Shown here piece by piece: positions 63,492 through 64,000 of a stretch of 64,000 nucleotides of DNA. Made by a program: the position numbers and the translations under genes. How positions within the stretch are numbered: the stretch's first letter is position 1; every line of letters begins with the position of its first letter. The stretch covers positions 682,001 through 746,000 of the forward strand of contig NZ_CP096276.1 of the NCBI RefSeq assembly GCF_024662235.1, written 5' to 3'. Source of the stretch: Pimelobacter simplex. GTDB lineage: Bacteria > Actinomycetota > Actinomycetes > Propionibacteriales > Nocardioidaceae. A model generated the notes under the pieces. The model searched no databases. It worked only from the letters and a program-made list of their open reading frames with translations, and was not told the DNA's origin.

Positions 63492-63547
63492 TTGTCAGAC
63501 AATCGGGGACAAAAGTGCGAACTACAACGGTGTAATTCACTTTTGTC
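63492..63547. promoter_or_regulatory. Nested dyads with TTGTC half-sites between pepN and the CHAP gene
   Basis: TTGTC-A-GACAA at 63492-63502; GACAAAAGTG (63508-63517) pairs with CACTTTTGTC (63538-63547), and an inner TACA-ACGG-TGTA dyad lies between. Probably a regulator cluster in a divergent promoter. Regulator unknown. Confidence 0.5.
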
Positions 63548-63626
63548 AACGCGACACGCCTGTGAATGGTGAGATTTCGGGGGTTTTTGTTGCGTTCTGG
63601 GGTGCTTGTGCCCGAAGGTGTTCGAC

Positions 63627-64000
63627 ATGCGCTTGCGGGGACCTGGGCACAGATCGGTCGCGCGCTGGGGGACCGGAGTCCTGGCCAGCGCGCTCGTGGC
63701 GACCTTCGTGGTCCTCGCCGGACCGTCCGCGGAGCACTCCGGACGGGTGGTGCCGAGCGCGGCGACGACCTACCTGTGCACGGGCTACGCGGCCTGCAAC
63801 AAGGCCGGCTACTCCGACAGCGGCTACGGCGCGGCGAACGGCAAGATGTACTGGAACATGTACTCGGGCCACAACTGCACCAACTACGTGGCCTACCGGA
63901 TGATCAAGGCCGGGGGACCGGCCACCCGCCCGTGGTCGGGCGGCGGCAACGCCAGTGAATGGGGCAAGTTCCTCTCGAGCATGACCGACCAGGTGCCCAA
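63627..64000 (+). CDS. Secreted CHAP-domain amidase (cut by window edge)
   Basis: Starts at the ATG 63627 (MRLRGPGHRSVARWGTG) and runs past the right edge. A twin-basic N-region and hydrophobic stretch (~18-36) form a signal peptide. YLCTGYAACNKAGYSDSGYG leads to GHNCTNYVAYRMIKAGG with the catalytic Cys of CHAP amidases and the family NAxxWG pattern near 108. A cell-wall hydrolase, exported. The His half of the active site lies beyond the window. Confidence 0.85.
   Translation, partial: MRLRGPGHRSVARWGTGVLASALVATFVVLAGPSAEHSGRVVPSAATTYLCTGYAACNKAGYSDSGYGAANGKMYWNMYSGHNCTNYVAYRMIKAGGPATRPWSGGGNASEWGKFLSSMTDQVP

Noticed and set aside
60861..63572. A 903-codon open frame on the plus strand opposite pepN, and similar long frames elsewhere (9467-11770, 4036-7011 minus, 47145-48776 minus).
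   Set aside because: Third-position GC bias opens antisense frames here. Products are Arg/Gly/Val-rich without motifs, while the opposite strand has clear families.

Overview
The window is GC-rich (about 70% or more by eye) and densely packed, with many GTG starts and ATGA/GTGA stop-start overlaps. It carries actinobacterial marker families: GAF-ANTAR regulator, PknB-type kinase, WYL pair, DUF3618, DUF5130-like protein, oligoribonuclease and a leuA leader peptide. Everything fits a Nocardioides-like member of the Propionibacteriales. That placement is inferred from protein style only, not from a marker-gene search.

Left chromosomal arm (1-11.34 kb): a thiol peroxidase operon; an ECF-type Ni/Co transporter (CbiM, CbiN-like, CbiQ, CbiO) behind a sequence resembling a nickel-regulator (Nur) box; a DUF3618 protein and a GroES paralogue; a secreted penicillin/AHL-acylase-type Ntn hydrolase; two WYL regulators; a GAF-ANTAR protein; and a membrane Ser/Thr kinase.

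Integrated element (11,339-27,103): a compact, apparently complete 15.8-kb temperate siphophage-type prophage inserted in a tRNA-Lys(CTT) gene, with a 39-bp direct repeat as attL/attR. It has terminase, portal, a protease-capsid fusion, connectors, tail genes, lysis genes, an integrase, a lambda-O-like initiator with its own iteron origin, an excisionase and a C1-type repressor. Most leftward genes are linked by 4-bp stop/start overlaps. The main discovery is the repressor. Its 3' end runs through the attachment core, so the integrated copy (88 aa) stops on bases from the host tRNA gene. In the excised circle it would instead read on for 27 residues and run straight into the integrase operon. 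This is the architecture of integration-dependent immunity known from a few mycobacteriophages. The same repressor DNA also carries a perfect 15-bp hairpin on the tRNA side of the core, which may replace the tRNA terminator left behind at attL. Other notable features are four palindromic iterons flanked by two consensus DnaA boxes inside the initiator gene, two operators between divergent promoters, and a nested capsid-only start inside the protease-capsid gene.

Right chromosomal arm (27.1-64 kb): an FAD oxidoreductase, a 168-bp inverted-repeat element, pirin, a MarR-GNAT regulator with a palindrome at its start, tRNA-His, oligoribonuclease, a MauE/DsbA-like pair, an adenosine-deaminase family protein, and an acyl-CoA dehydrogenase broken by one in-frame TAG. 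Next come an ABC ATPase with a GntR regulator divergent from a leuA paralogue (leader peptide, no regulatory domain), an ECF sigma operon, tRNA-Arg, malic enzyme, a universal stress protein, aminopeptidase P, PrsW with two dynamin-like GTPases, an SSB paralogue and an EttA-type ABC-F ATPase. After these are fatty-acid genes (thiolase, thioesterase, enoyl-CoA hydratase), a tandem duplication of a membrane-protein/sigma-factor unit, a truncated haemoglobin, an MscS channel, aminopeptidase N and the start of a secreted CHAP protein.
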